DNA from: Caldimonas manganoxidans ATCC BAA-369
Lineage (GTDB): Bacteria > Pseudomonadota > Gammaproteobacteria > Burkholderiales > Burkholderiaceae_C
Assembly: GCF_000381125.1 (NCBI RefSeq)
Contig: NZ_KB905936.1
Coordinates: 46,803-110,802, forward strand
Length of the DNA stretch: 64,000 nucleotides
Reading direction: 5' to 3'
Below the pieces are notes generated by a model, which saw only the letters and a list, made by a program, of their open reading frames with translations, was not told the origin of the DNA and did no database searches. The stretch's first letter is position 1. Every line of letters begins with the position of its first letter. Shown in pieces: positions 29,490 through 38,841 of the stretch. The position numbers and the translations under genes are program-made.

Positions 29490-29815
29490 TCCGGCGGCAC
29501 CGGCGCCTTCGATGGGCTACGCCGGTGCAAGGCCGCTTTGGCCAGCAGATTGGCAGAAACCGGCGCGGTCACGAACAGGAACAGCGTGATCAAGAGCTCA
29601 TGCAAGCCGAATTGCCCCGCAGCCCATTGACTGACCATGCTGGCGATCAGCACCCCGCCGACGCCGAGGGTGGTGGCTTTGGTCGGCGCATGCAGACGCA
29701 TGAAAAAGTCGGGAAAGCGCAACATGCCAATGGCACCGATCAAGGCGAACGCCCCACCGACCACCAAAGTCACCGCGATGACGGCCTGCACGGCCCAGTG
29801 AATGTCGTTCCACAT
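29474..29815 (-). CDS. mrpG: Mrp-type cation/proton antiporter subunit G
   Basis: This is a 113-residue small membrane subunit of the multisubunit Na+(K+)/H+ antiporter (Mrp/Mnh/Pha). Three helices are visible, with the MrpG signature GAIGMLRFPDFFMRLHAPTKATTLGVGGVL. It is the last gene of the six-gene operon, starting eight bases after mrpF. Its C-terminal tail overlaps the convergent DUF2062 gene. Confidence 0.93.
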   Translation of the reverse strand: MWNDIHWAVQAVIAVTLVVGGAFALIGAIGMLRFPDFFMRLHAPTKATTLGVGGVLIASMVSQWAAGQFGLHELLITLFLFVTAPVSANLLAKAALHRRSPSKAPVPPDQPRS

Positions 29816-29823
29816 GGCTCACC

Positions 29824-30108
29824 TCACTCGATCACATCGCCACGGCTGAGGTAACGAGCCAGCGCCACCGTGGAAGCAAACCCCAGCAAGGCAATGATCA
29901 ACGCGGCCTCGAAGAGCAGCTCGGTACGAAACCGCATCCCCAACAGGATGACCAGAGCCACGACATTGATGTACATGGTGTCCAGCGCCAGCGCACGATC
30001 GGTCAATTCCGGGCCACGCAACAGCCGCCAGACGCACAGCACCAGCGCCATCCCCACGCAAGCCGAGGCGATGTCCAGCGCCCACGGAATCACAGGCCAT
30101 TCATTCAT
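29824..30108 (-). CDS. mrpF: Mrp-type cation/proton antiporter subunit F
   Basis: This 94-residue three-helix subunit contains the typical RLLRGPELTDRALALDTMYINVVALVILLG stretch, including the conserved aspartates of MrpF. The start overlaps the mrpE stop by four bases. It is assigned from sequence pattern and operon position together. Confidence 0.93.
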   Translation of the reverse strand: MNEWPVIPWALDIASACVGMALVLCVWRLLRGPELTDRALALDTMYINVVALVILLGMRFRTELLFEAALIIALLGFASTVALARYLSRGDVIE

Positions 30109-30626
30109 CCGAAGATCTCCCTCAAGGGTTGCTCGTAGCGCGACTTGATTTGCGCAGCCAAAGCCTCGGGGTCCTGGCAGTCCAAGGCATGGACGAGGAT
30201 CTCGCCACGTTCTTCATCGACCACACAGGAGACCGTCCCCGGTGTGTTGGTGATGATCGTGGCCAGCAAACTGATCGCACCGGGATGTTGGAGCTGCAAA
30301 GGCACCCGCACCCAGGCCGGCTGCGGGTCTGCCCCTGGCCACAGGACGATGCGGGCAACAGTGAGGTTGGAAACCACGATGTCCCACAGCACGATGGCAG
30401 CCAGGCGCACAACCGTGCGCATCCGCCGCGGCTGCAGCGCCGGCCCAAGAAAGCCGGCCGTCAGTCGTGGCAGCCCCCAACCGAGCACGGCTGCCGTGAT
30501 CAGGTGAGGCACGGCCACACTGCCTTGCAACAGCAGCCAAGCCAAGGCCAGCAGCACCGACAACGCCAGGTGGCTTCCTGCAGGCATGCGGGAGCGATCG
30601 CGAGGGCCGGAGGATCGATCGTTCAT
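30105..30626 (-). CDS. mrpE: Mrp-type cation/proton antiporter subunit E
   Basis: This 173-residue subunit has two N-terminal membrane helices and a cytoplasmic domain containing TIITNTPGTVSCVVDEERGEILVHALDC, which is the MrpE hallmark (TxTPGT followed by an acidic strand). The start at MNDRSSGPRD overlaps the mrpD stop by four bases. A longer reading frame from 30773 lies within mrpD and is not used. Confidence 0.93.
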   Translation of the reverse strand: MNDRSSGPRDRSRMPAGSHLALSVLLALAWLLLQGSVAVPHLITAAVLGWGLPRLTAGFLGPALQPRRMRTVVRLAAIVLWDIVVSNLTVARIVLWPGADPQPAWVRVPLQLQHPGAISLLATIITNTPGTVSCVVDEERGEILVHALDCQDPEALAAQIKSRYEQPLREIFG

Positions 30627-32230
30627 CGTGAGGTCTCCTGCGCGGGGCGATACGGCCGTGTGGTGCGCGCGGCCTCGCCGCCCATTTCGGGCAAGGCCGC
30701 CCGCGCATAGGCGGCGCGATCCACGAGCTGCAATGCCGCCGCCTCGGTATAGCGCTGAATGGGCGCAGCCCAAACGCTCAGCGCAACACTGGCGGCCAAC
30801 AAGGCCAGCGTCGGAACCAGCAGCCTGGGGCTGGCGCCGGAGGCGCCGATGGCCGGGCGATCATCACGCACGTGCCAGAACAGGATGCTGCCGGCCCGCG
30901 CCAGACCGACCAGCGTGAGAAAGCCCACTCCCAGCACGACGCTCCACACCATGGCCTGCCAGGCATGATGGCTGGCCGCCTCGAGGATCATCAGCTTGCC
31001 GATGAAGCCCGGCAGCGGTGGCAGGCCCGCCGTGGAGGCGGCCGCCAGCAGCAGCATCAGCCCCAGCAGCGTGGGTTGGGCCACCGGCGACGCCGGCACG
31101 AGCTGCGTGGCCGCATCGCCCCGCTGGGCGCCGACGAGTTCGGCCAGCAGGAACAGTCCGGCCGTCACCAGCGTGCTGTTGAGCATGTAGTACAGCGCCG
31201 CCGACCAGGCCTGGGAGGAAAACAGCCCCAAGCCGGCCAGCACGGTGCCCACCGAAGCCACCGTGAGCCAGGCCACCAAGCGCGGCAACGTGCGCGCCGC
31301 CAGTGCGCCGATCACGCCCACGACGCTGGTGAGGAGGGCCAGCGGCAGCAGGACCGGCTGCACGGTGAGGGCCGCATCACCTGCCTCGGCGCCGAAGATC
31401 ACGCCATGCACCCGCACGATGGCATAAACCCCGACTTTGGTCATGATCGCGAACAGGGCGGCCACCGGCGCACTGGAGGCGGCATAAGTGGCCGGCAACC
31501 ACATCGCCAGCGGCATCAAAGCCGCCTTGAAACCAAACACCACCAACAGCACCAAGGCTGCGGCCTGCAGCACCACCGAGTCCGGCGCGGCCACTTGGGG
31601 CACGCGCAGCGCCAAATCGGCCATGTTGAGCGTGCCCGTCTTGGCATAGATGAGTGCCACGCCGATGAGGAACAGTGAGGATGCGGCCAGGTTCAACACC
31701 ACATAGTGCACGCCCACGCGGAAGCGCTCCTTCCCCTGCCCATGCACCATCAAGACGTAGGACGCAATGAGCAGCACCTCGAAGAAGACGAAGAGGTTGA
31801 ACAGGTCGCCGGTGACGAACGCACCGTTGAGCCCCATGAGCTGAAACTGGAAGATGGCGTGGAAGTAGCGGCCGTGTGCATCCCAACCGCCCGTGGCATA
31901 CCACAGCACCGGCAGCGCCACGCAGGAGGTCAGCAGCAGCATCAGCGCGCCCAAGCGATCGACCAATACGAGAATGCCAAAGGGAGCCGGCCAGTCGCCC
32001 ACCCGGTACGCCAGCAGCTCGCCACGACCGACTTCGACGACCAAGCCGACGGCAATGCACAGGCCCAGCACCGTCGAGGCCAAGCCGATGCGGCGAGCCC
32101 ACAGCAGTTTGTGGTGTCCATGCCCGCCATGGGAGTCGCCCCCATGATCGCCAAGGAGCAGCAAGACGATGGCGGTGAAGGCCGGCAGCAGCACCGGCAA
32201 GATGGGCAGGTGGTGGATCAGTCCGCTCAT
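30623..32230 (-). CDS. mrpD: Mrp-type cation/proton antiporter subunit D
   Basis: This 535-residue polytopic protein is homologous to NuoL/M/N, the proton-pumping subunits of complex I. The conserved glutamate-bearing helix is LFNLFVFFEVLLIASYVLMVHG. The lysine-bearing region is GFKAALMPLAMWLPATYAASSAPVAALFAIMTKVGVYAI. A His/Gly-rich loop near residue 28 (GGDSHGGHGHH) is a lineage-specific feature. Its ends overlap the mrpC and mrpE frames by four bases each. Confidence 0.95.
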   Translation of the reverse strand: MSGLIHHLPILPVLLPAFTAIVLLLLGDHGGDSHGGHGHHKLLWARRIGLASTVLGLCIAVGLVVEVGRGELLAYRVGDWPAPFGILVLVDRLGALMLLLTSCVALPVLWYATGGWDAHGRYFHAIFQFQLMGLNGAFVTGDLFNLFVFFEVLLIASYVLMVHGQGKERFRVGVHYVVLNLAASSLFLIGVALIYAKTGTLNMADLALRVPQVAAPDSVVLQAAALVLLVVFGFKAALMPLAMWLPATYAASSAPVAALFAIMTKVGVYAIVRVHGVIFGAEAGDAALTVQPVLLPLALLTSVVGVIGALAARTLPRLVAWLTVASVGTVLAGLGLFSSQAWSAALYYMLNSTLVTAGLFLLAELVGAQRGDAATQLVPASPVAQPTLLGLMLLLAAASTAGLPPLPGFIGKLMILEAASHHAWQAMVWSVVLGVGFLTLVGLARAGSILFWHVRDDRPAIGASGASPRLLVPTLALLAASVALSVWAAPIQRYTEAAALQLVDRAAYARAALPEMGGEAARTTRPYRPAQETSR

Positions 32231-32571
32231 GCCTGCTCCGTCTTGTCTGCGCGCCCATCGACATGGTCGGTGCCGCTTTCGTGCCGACTGCGCAGCGCCA
32301 TCTCGATCACGAAGCCGGTGGTGGCAAACCCGATCACGATGGCAGTGAGCACCAGTGCCTGGGGCAGCGGGTCGGCCACCTCGGCGCCTCGTGTCAGGAT
32401 GGGCGGTGCACCGCTCCACAGACGGCCCATCGCGAAGATGAACACGTTGACCGCATAGCCCAACAGACTCAGACCGAGCACCACCGGGAAGGTGCGCCCG
32501 CGCAGCATCAGGTAAATGGCGCAGGCCGTCACCCAGCCGATGCCAGTGGCCACGAGGAACTCCATCGTCAT
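32227..32571 (-). CDS. mrpC: Mrp-type cation/proton antiporter subunit C
   Basis: This 114-residue three-helix subunit is homologous to NuoK, with ACAIYLMLRGRTFPVVLGLSLLGYAVNVFIF and the conserved PLPQALVLTAIVIGFATTGF segment. The start MTMEFLVATG overlaps the mrpA stop by four bases, and its stop overlaps the mrpD start by four. Confidence 0.94.
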   Translation of the reverse strand: MTMEFLVATGIGWVTACAIYLMLRGRTFPVVLGLSLLGYAVNVFIFAMGRLWSGAPPILTRGAEVADPLPQALVLTAIVIGFATTGFVIEMALRSRHESGTDHVDGRADKTEQA

Positions 32572-35414
32572 GCGCTTGCTCCCTTGTCCTTGGACGTTTC
32601 CTTGCTGGCCGCCCCCAGCACCGACAGCATCAGCATGGTCGCGCCCACCACGGTGATGTAGACCCCCAGATCGAACAGGGCGGCGGTGGCCAACGGCAGC
32701 TCTCCCAGCACGGGCACGACCGGATGACCATGGGCGCTGGTCAGGAAGGGCTTGCCGAAGAAGAAGGCCCCCACGCCGGTGGCCCAGGCAATGCCCAGGC
32801 CGATGCCGATCCAACGCACGAAGCGCCGACCGGCTGCGCTGCGCAGCACGGCCTCGGCACGGGCTTGCCCCATGGCCATGTACTGCAAGACCAAGGCCAC
32901 GGCCGTGATCAATCCGGCAATGAATCCGCCGCCCGGCAGGTTGTGGCCACGCCAGAAAATGTAGACGCTGACCAGCAAGGCCAAAGGCAAGACCAAACGG
33001 GCGACCACCCGCAGCATCAAAGGTTCCTGACCATAGCTCCAGGGGCGCCCCTCGGGATCCAAGCGGGGCCGCCGCACGCGCAGGCCGTCCAGCAGCGCCA
33101 AGACGCCCAAGGCCGCAATCCCCAGCACGGTGATTTCGCCAAAAGTGTCGTAGCCACGAAAGTCGACCAGGATCACATTGACCGCATTGGTGCCGCCGCC
33201 AGCCGGCACGGACTGCTCGAGGAAGTACCAGGCGATGGACTCGTGGTTGCTGGTCAGCATCAACCACGTGACCCAGGCCACGGCCCCGCCAGCGGCCAGC
33301 GCCAGCGTCCCATCGCGCCATCGGCGCCAGCGGCTGGATTCGGCCGGCGTCGTCTGCGGCAGCAAGGCCAAGCCCATCAGCAGCAGCACGGTGGACACCA
33401 CGTCCACCGACAGTTGCGTCATGGCCAGGTCCGGCGCGGACAGGGCCAGGAAGGTCAGTGAGGCCGCCAGCCCCACGGCCCCGGCCAGTATGGCTGCCAC
33501 ATAGCGCTGGCGGTGATTGAGCAGCAAGGCTGCACCAACGACGAGCAGCACGCCCCACACCCCCACGGCCACGGGCGATGCCGGCAACAACTCCCGATCG
33601 CCCGGCCCCAGCGTCGGGGCTGCTGGCGTCCAAAACGGCCAGGCTCCCAGCACAATCGCCAAGCCGATCATCCAGGCCAGGTAGCGCTGCAGCGAGCCGT
33701 TCTCGAAAACGGCCGTGATGCGACCGGCAAGCCCGAACAGACCGTCAATGAACGCCGTGAAAACGGCCTTGCCGCTGAAGGCGCGCGGCTCGTGGCGGTG
33801 CAGGCGACCGCCTGCCTGCAAAGCAAAGTAGTAGATGGCACCACCACCGACGGCGATCACGCTCATCAGCAGCGGCAGGTTGAAACCATGCCACAGAGCC
33901 GGGTGGAACTCCGGCGGCGGCGCGCCCAGCACCGCGGTGGCGGCGGCCACCACCAGCGGCCCGGTGATCAACGCCGGCATCAGGCCCACGGCGATGCAGA
34001 TCGCCACCAGCAAGGCCACCGGGGCCTTCATGCCCCAGGGGGGTTCGTGCGGATGGACCGGCAGATCGCGGGCTGGGCCGTTGAAGAACACGTCGTGCAC
34101 CAGGCGCAACGAGTAGGCCATCGAGAACAGCCCGCCGACGGTGGCCAGCGCCGGCACGAGCCAGCTCAACGAGCCCCAGAACTGCGCGTGCACGGCCTGC
34201 TCGAACATCATCTCCTTGGACAAGAAGCCGTTGAACGGCGGCAGTCCAGCCATCGAGGCCGCAGCCAGCATCGCAAAGCTGCCCATCCACGGCATGGCCG
34301 TCATCAGCCCGCCCAAGCGGCGCATGTCGCGGGTGCCGGTTTCATGGTCCACGATGCCGGCGGTCATGAACAGCGCCGCCTTGAAGCTGGCATGGTTGAG
34401 GATGTGGAAGAGCGCCACCACGGCCGACATCGGCGAGGACAGGCCGATCAAAAAGGCGATGAAGCCCAGGTGGCTGACGGTGGAGTAAGCCAGCAAGCCT
34501 TTCAGATCGTGCTTGAACAATGCCACGAAGGCGGCAAACACCATCGTCACCAGGCCCACGGTGGCGACGATGCCCTCGAACAAGGCGTTGCCGCCGACCA
34601 CCGGGTACAGCCGCGCCAGCAGGAAGAGCCCTGCCTTCACCATGGTGGCTGAGTGCAGGTAGGCCGACACCGGCGTGGGCGCGGCCATGGCCTCGGGCAA
34701 CCAGAAGTGGAATGGGAACTGCGCGCTCTTGGTGAAGCAACCCAGCAGGATGAGGACGAGCGCCACCGGGAACATCGGGTGGGACTGGATCTCGGCTCCG
34801 CGACCGAGCATCTGCGACAGCTCGTAGGTGCCAGCGATTTGGCCCAGCACCACGAAGCCGGCCAGCATCGCCAGCCCACCACCGCCGGTGACCGCCAGCG
34901 CCATGCGGGCCCCGGCGCGCGATTCTTCCTTGTGGCCCCAGTAGCCGATGAGCAGGAAGGACGACAGGCTGGTGAGCTCCCAGAACACCACCAGCAGCAG
35001 CAGATTGTCCGACAGCACGATGCCCAGCATCGCCGCCATGAAGAGCATCAGCGTGCTGAAGAACTTGCCGGCTGGATCGTGCTCATGCAGGTAGTAGGCG
35101 GCATACAGCACGATGAGAACGCCCATGCCACTGATCAGCGCGGCGAACATCCAGGCCAGGCCGTCCAGCCGCAGACCGACATTCAGGCCGATGGCGCTCA
35201 CCCAGGGCCAGTGCGCCAGCAAGGTTTGGCCGGCCAACACCGGCGCGGCCGAGACGAGCAACAGCCCCAGCACGGCGATGGCCACCCCGCCGGCCGCCCA
35301 AGCGGTGGCCCGGCGTCGCGCCGGCGTCTGAATGCGCCCCAACCAGAAGCACAACCCAGTGCCCAGCACCAGGGGGAGCAAGACGACCGTGGCCAGCAGG
35401 TTCATCGTATCCAT
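32568..35414 (-). CDS. mrpA: Mrp-type cation/proton antiporter fused subunits A and B
   Basis: This is the 948-residue largest subunit of the antiporter. The first 500 residues are a NuoL-like domain with the key glutamate helix LLLLVVFWELTSLSSFLLIG and the lysine-bearing segment FPFHFWLPEAMAAPTPVSAYLHSATMVKAG. A NuoJ-like MrpA C-terminal domain follows. The last 150 residues (LVSVYIFWRGHNLPGGGFIAGLITAVALVLQYMA onward) are MrpB, so A and B are fused as in PhaAB-type systems. The ATG at 35414 is one choice; an ATG three codons later at 35405 is also possible. Confidence 0.93.
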   Translation of the reverse strand: MDTMNLLATVVLLPLVLGTGLCFWLGRIQTPARRRATAWAAGGVAIAVLGLLLVSAAPVLAGQTLLAHWPWVSAIGLNVGLRLDGLAWMFAALISGMGVLIVLYAAYYLHEHDPAGKFFSTLMLFMAAMLGIVLSDNLLLLVVFWELTSLSSFLLIGYWGHKEESRAGARMALAVTGGGGLAMLAGFVVLGQIAGTYELSQMLGRGAEIQSHPMFPVALVLILLGCFTKSAQFPFHFWLPEAMAAPTPVSAYLHSATMVKAGLFLLARLYPVVGGNALFEGIVATVGLVTMVFAAFVALFKHDLKGLLAYSTVSHLGFIAFLIGLSSPMSAVVALFHILNHASFKAALFMTAGIVDHETGTRDMRRLGGLMTAMPWMGSFAMLAAASMAGLPPFNGFLSKEMMFEQAVHAQFWGSLSWLVPALATVGGLFSMAYSLRLVHDVFFNGPARDLPVHPHEPPWGMKAPVALLVAICIAVGLMPALITGPLVVAAATAVLGAPPPEFHPALWHGFNLPLLMSVIAVGGGAIYYFALQAGGRLHRHEPRAFSGKAVFTAFIDGLFGLAGRITAVFENGSLQRYLAWMIGLAIVLGAWPFWTPAAPTLGPGDRELLPASPVAVGVWGVLLVVGAALLLNHRQRYVAAILAGAVGLAASLTFLALSAPDLAMTQLSVDVVSTVLLLMGLALLPQTTPAESSRWRRWRDGTLALAAGGAVAWVTWLMLTSNHESIAWYFLEQSVPAGGGTNAVNVILVDFRGYDTFGEITVLGIAALGVLALLDGLRVRRPRLDPEGRPWSYGQEPLMLRVVARLVLPLALLVSVYIFWRGHNLPGGGFIAGLITAVALVLQYMAMGQARAEAVLRSAAGRRFVRWIGIGLGIAWATGVGAFFFGKPFLTSAHGHPVVPVLGELPLATAALFDLGVYITVVGATMLMLSVLGAASKETSKDKGASA

Positions 35415-35669
35415 GCAAGCGAATGGGTGGCTCAAACCGCCGACATGGCACCCCATGACGGCGCGCAAAAACCGGCAGATTGTAGAAACATGTGCCGCCT
35501 CGTTTTCCGTGGTCGTCACTCGGACATTTCGCGGCAGCCGGTCCACCTCGTGCAAGCATGGTCCCGATCGCTCAGGCCAACGGGTGCTTGCCCCTTCGGC
35601 CAGCTAAAATCATGGGCTGCCCGGGCTTTCGCCGGTTTGCCCCACTCACACACTCCTCCAGCCAGCCCC

Positions 35670-37196
35670 ATGACCACCACGATCCAGTACGACGATCTCG
35701 TCGAAAGCGTGGCTTCTGCCTTGCAGTACATCAGCTACTACCATCCGGCCGACTACATTGCGCATTTGGCCCGCGCCTATGAACGCGAAGAGTCACCGGC
35801 GGCCAAGGATGCAATTGCGCAAATCCTCACCAACTCGCGCATGAGTGCCGAGGGACGCCGCCCGATCTGTCAAGACACCGGCATCGTCAACGTGTTCCTC
35901 AAGATCGGCATGGATGTGCGGTTCGCCAATTTCCCCGGCTCCATCGCCGACGCGATCAACGAAGGTGTACGCCGCGGCTACCTGCATCCAGACAACAAGC
36001 TGCGCGCCTCGGTGCTGGACGATCCGCAATTCGAGCGCAAGAACACCAAGGACAATACGCCGGCAGTCATCCACATGGAGCTGGTGCCCGGCCACACCGT
36101 GGACGTGACCGTGGCGGCCAAGGGCGGCGGCTCGGAGAACAAGACCAAGTTCGTGATGATGAACCCCAGCGACTCGTTGGTGGACTGGGTGCTCAAGACC
36201 GTGCCCACCATGGGCGCGGGCTGGTGCCCGCCGGGCATGCTGGGCATCGGCATTGGCGGCACGGCTGAAAAAGCCATGTTGCTGGCCAAGGAAGCCCTGA
36301 TGGAAGACATCGACATGTACGAGCTCCAGCAGCGCGGCCCGCGCAACAAGCTCGAGGAGCTGCGCCTGGAGCTGTACGAAAAGGTCAATGCGCTGGGCAT
36401 CGGCGCACAGGGCTTGGGCGGACTGACCACGGTGCTGGACGTCAAGATCAAGATGTACCCGACGCATGCGGCGTCCAAGCCGGTGGCGATGATTCCCAAC
36501 TGTGCCGCCACGCGGCATGCGCATTTCGTGCTCGATGGCTCCGGGCCGGTCTACCTCGATCCGCCGAGTCTGGATCTGTGGCCCGATGTGCACTGGGCCC
36601 CGGATTACAACAAGAGCCGCCGGGTGGACTTGAACACGCTCACGCGTGAGGAAGTCGCTAGCTGGAAGCCCGGGCAAACGCTATTGCTGTCTGGCCGGAT
36701 GCTCACCGGCCGCGATGCGGCCCACAAGCGTATCCAAGACATGCTCTCACGCGGCGAGAAGCTTCCGGTGGATTTCACCAACCGGGTGATCTATTACGTG
36801 GGCCCGGTCGATCCGGTGCGCGACGAGGTGGTGGGCCCGGCAGGCCCGACCACGGCCACGCGCATGGACAAGTTCACCGAGATGATGCTCAGCCAAACCG
36901 GGCTGATCGCCATGATCGGCAAGGCCGAACGCGGCCCTGCAGCCATCGAGGCCATCAAGAAGCACAAGAGTGCTTACCTGATGGCCGTGGGCGGGGCGGC
37001 CTATCTGGTCAGCAAGGCGATCAAGGCCGCCAGGGTCGTGGCCTTCGAAGACCTGGGCATGGAGGCCATCTACGAGTTCGACGTGGTGGACATGCCCGTG
37101 ACGGTGGCCGTGGATGCCGGCGGCACCAGCGCCCACATCACCGGCCCGCGAGAATGGCAAGCCCGCATCGGCAAGATCCCGGTGGCAGCCGTCTGA
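35670..37196 (+). CDS. class I (iron-sulfur) fumarate hydratase
   Basis: This 508-residue hydratase interconverts fumarate and malate. It belongs to the oxygen-sensitive [4Fe-4S] class I family, in which cysteines in PICQDTGIVNVF, AATRHAHF (NCAATRHAHF) and GAGWCPPGM hold the cluster. It contains both the alpha-type N-terminal domain and the beta-type swivelling C-terminal domain (SGRMLTGRDAAHKRIQDML, YVGPVDP) in one chain, as in E. coli FumA. The start MTTTIQYDDLVES is chosen; the longer open frame overlaps the divergent mrpA gene. Confidence 0.95.
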   Translation: MTTTIQYDDLVESVASALQYISYYHPADYIAHLARAYEREESPAAKDAIAQILTNSRMSAEGRRPICQDTGIVNVFLKIGMDVRFANFPGSIADAINEGVRRGYLHPDNKLRASVLDDPQFERKNTKDNTPAVIHMELVPGHTVDVTVAAKGGGSENKTKFVMMNPSDSLVDWVLKTVPTMGAGWCPPGMLGIGIGGTAEKAMLLAKEALMEDIDMYELQQRGPRNKLEELRLELYEKVNALGIGAQGLGGLTTVLDVKIKMYPTHAASKPVAMIPNCAATRHAHFVLDGSGPVYLDPPSLDLWPDVHWAPDYNKSRRVDLNTLTREEVASWKPGQTLLLSGRMLTGRDAAHKRIQDMLSRGEKLPVDFTNRVIYYVGPVDPVRDEVVGPAGPTTATRMDKFTEMMLSQTGLIAMIGKAERGPAAIEAIKKHKSAYLMAVGGAAYLVSKAIKAARVVAFEDLGMEAIYEFDVVDMPVTVAVDAGGTSAHITGPREWQARIGKIPVAAV

Positions 37197-37285
37197 GGCC
37201 AGCCACCGCCCCCGCCTGAGCGGCGGCGGCACGCGCATCACCCGCGGGGCGGCAACCATGACCTTGCATGCCGCAGCCCTTCATG

Positions 37286-37307
37286 CACGCGGCCCATCGG
37301 CCGCGTG
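37286..37307. repeat. perfect 9-bp hairpin between fumarase and antiporter genes
   Basis: CACGCGGCC (37286-37294) and GGCCGCGTG (37299-37307) pair perfectly around a four-base loop. It lies 90 bp after the fumarase stop and 40 bp before the antiporter start. No T-tract follows on either strand, so a terminator role is possible but not shown. Confidence 0.5.
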
Positions 37308-37346
37308 GACTTGCTGTTACGCTGGAGCCTGTCCGCAGGTCCGTGC

Positions 37347-38834
37347 ATGGATTTCAATTTCATCAATGTCCCCCTCCTCATTGCCTCCGCCTTGCTGCTG
37401 GGCAGCGTGTTGGCCGGCATGTTGTCGGCCCGGGCGGGTTTTTCCTTTTTGCTGATCTTTCTGATCGCCGGCGGCCTGGCCGGAGAGGACGGACCGGGAG
37501 GATTGAAGTTCTCGGACTTCACGCTCAGCTTCTGGGTGGGCAACGTGGCGCTGGCCGTCATCCTGCTCGACGGCGGGTTGCGCACCGCGTTGTCGACCTT
37601 CCGAACCGGGCTCAAACCATCGCTGCTGCTGGCGACCGTCGGGGTCTTGATCACCGCGGTGCTCACGGGGGTGGGCGCCATGCTGCTGCTGGGCTTGCCG
37701 TGGCAGCACGGCTTGTTGCTGGGGGCGATCGTCGGCTCCACCGATGCGGCTGCGGTGTTTGCCCTGCTCAAGAGCTCGGGGGTGCAGCTCAATGAACGCG
37801 TGGCCGCCACGCTGGAGATCGAATCGGGCATGAACGACCCGATGGCCGTCTTCTTGACGATGGCCTTCATCGCACTCATCACCGCCGCACCCACGGCCGA
37901 CACGGGCATGGCCATGATGCTGTGGTCTTTTCTGCAACAGTTCGGACTGGGCACGCTCGTCGGCGTGGGCGCGGGCTTTCTGATGAGCGAAGTCGTGCAC
38001 CGCCTGCCTCGTCAGCAAGCCGGCGGCGGCATCATGGGTTTGCTGCTGGTGGCCTCGGGTTTGCTGGTGTTCTCGCTCACCGGTTGGAGCGGGGGCTCGG
38101 GCTTTCTGGCGATTTATCTGTTCGGCATGGTCCTGGGCAACCGCGGTGGCCGACGGGTGCGGGCGGCCTTTTCCGCGATGGACGGCTACGCGTGGTTGTC
38201 GCAGGCGGTGATGTTCTTGTTGCTCGGCCTGCTGGTGACGCCCTCACGGCTGCTGGACAGTGGCTTGGCGGCCTTGGGAGTCTCGGCCGTCTTGATGTTT
38301 CTGGCACGCCCCTTGGCCGTCTGGATGTGTCTGGCGCCTTTTCGCTTTGCCGCCCGCGAGGTGTGGTTCATCTCTTGGGTGGGCTTGCGCGGGGCGGTGC
38401 CGATCGTGCTGGCCATCTTCCCGCTGATGGCCGGAGTGGGCGATGCGATGCTGCTGTTCGAGGTGGCCTTCGTGGTCGTGCTGGTGTCCTTGGTCTTGCA
38501 AGGCACGACCATCGGGTGGGCCGGCCGGCGCTTCGGTGTGGCCCTGCCCGAACGGGATGATGAAGAACTCAGCCGCGCCGTCTTTGGCGACTTCGTGCTC
38601 GACGGTCACCAACCCATCGGCTTGTTGTGCGAGTTCTACGGGCTGCCAGCCGTGCCCGATGCCCACCTCCCGCTGGCCGAATGGGTCGCCCAGCATCTGG
38701 GTCGCCCCGCTGTCGTGGGCGATCGGGTCACGCTGGGCGAGGCCATCCTGAGCGTGCGCGAGATGGACGGCCCTCGCATCCGTCGCCTGGGGCTGTCGAT
38801 TCCGCTGCGCACGGCCGAGGGCGACGCGCCGTGA
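37347..38834 (+). CDS. CPA1-family K+(Na+)/H+ antiporter, NhaP2/CvrA-like
   Basis: This 495-residue transporter has about 12 helices. The CPA1 core is visible as VILLDGGLRTALSTFR, the ion-site region GAIVGSTDAAAVFALLKSSG and VAATLEIESGMNDPMAVFLTM, plus WVGLRGAVPIVLA. The last 100 residues are a soluble regulatory tail (GDFVLDGHQPIGLLCEFYGLP), as in NhaP2-type proteins. It exchanges monovalent cations for protons. Together with the Mrp operon it suggests emphasis on pH and cation balance. It is convergent with the MscS gene, seven bases apart. Confidence 0.9.
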   Translation: MDFNFINVPLLIASALLLGSVLAGMLSARAGFSFLLIFLIAGGLAGEDGPGGLKFSDFTLSFWVGNVALAVILLDGGLRTALSTFRTGLKPSLLLATVGVLITAVLTGVGAMLLLGLPWQHGLLLGAIVGSTDAAAVFALLKSSGVQLNERVAATLEIESGMNDPMAVFLTMAFIALITAAPTADTGMAMMLWSFLQQFGLGTLVGVGAGFLMSEVVHRLPRQQAGGGIMGLLLVASGLLVFSLTGWSGGSGFLAIYLFGMVLGNRGGRRVRAAFSAMDGYAWLSQAVMFLLLGLLVTPSRLLDSGLAALGVSAVLMFLARPLAVWMCLAPFRFAAREVWFISWVGLRGAVPIVLAIFPLMAGVGDAMLLFEVAFVVVLVSLVLQGTTIGWAGRRFGVALPERDDEELSRAVFGDFVLDGHQPIGLLCEFYGLPAVPDAHLPLAEWVAQHLGRPAVVGDRVTLGEAILSVREMDGPRIRRLGLSIPLRTAEGDAP

Positions 38835-38841
38835 GCACGGT

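Noticed and set aside
37286..37307. Intrinsic terminator after the fumarase gene
   Set aside because: The stem is perfect but no T-tract follows on either strand, so it is listed only as a hairpin.
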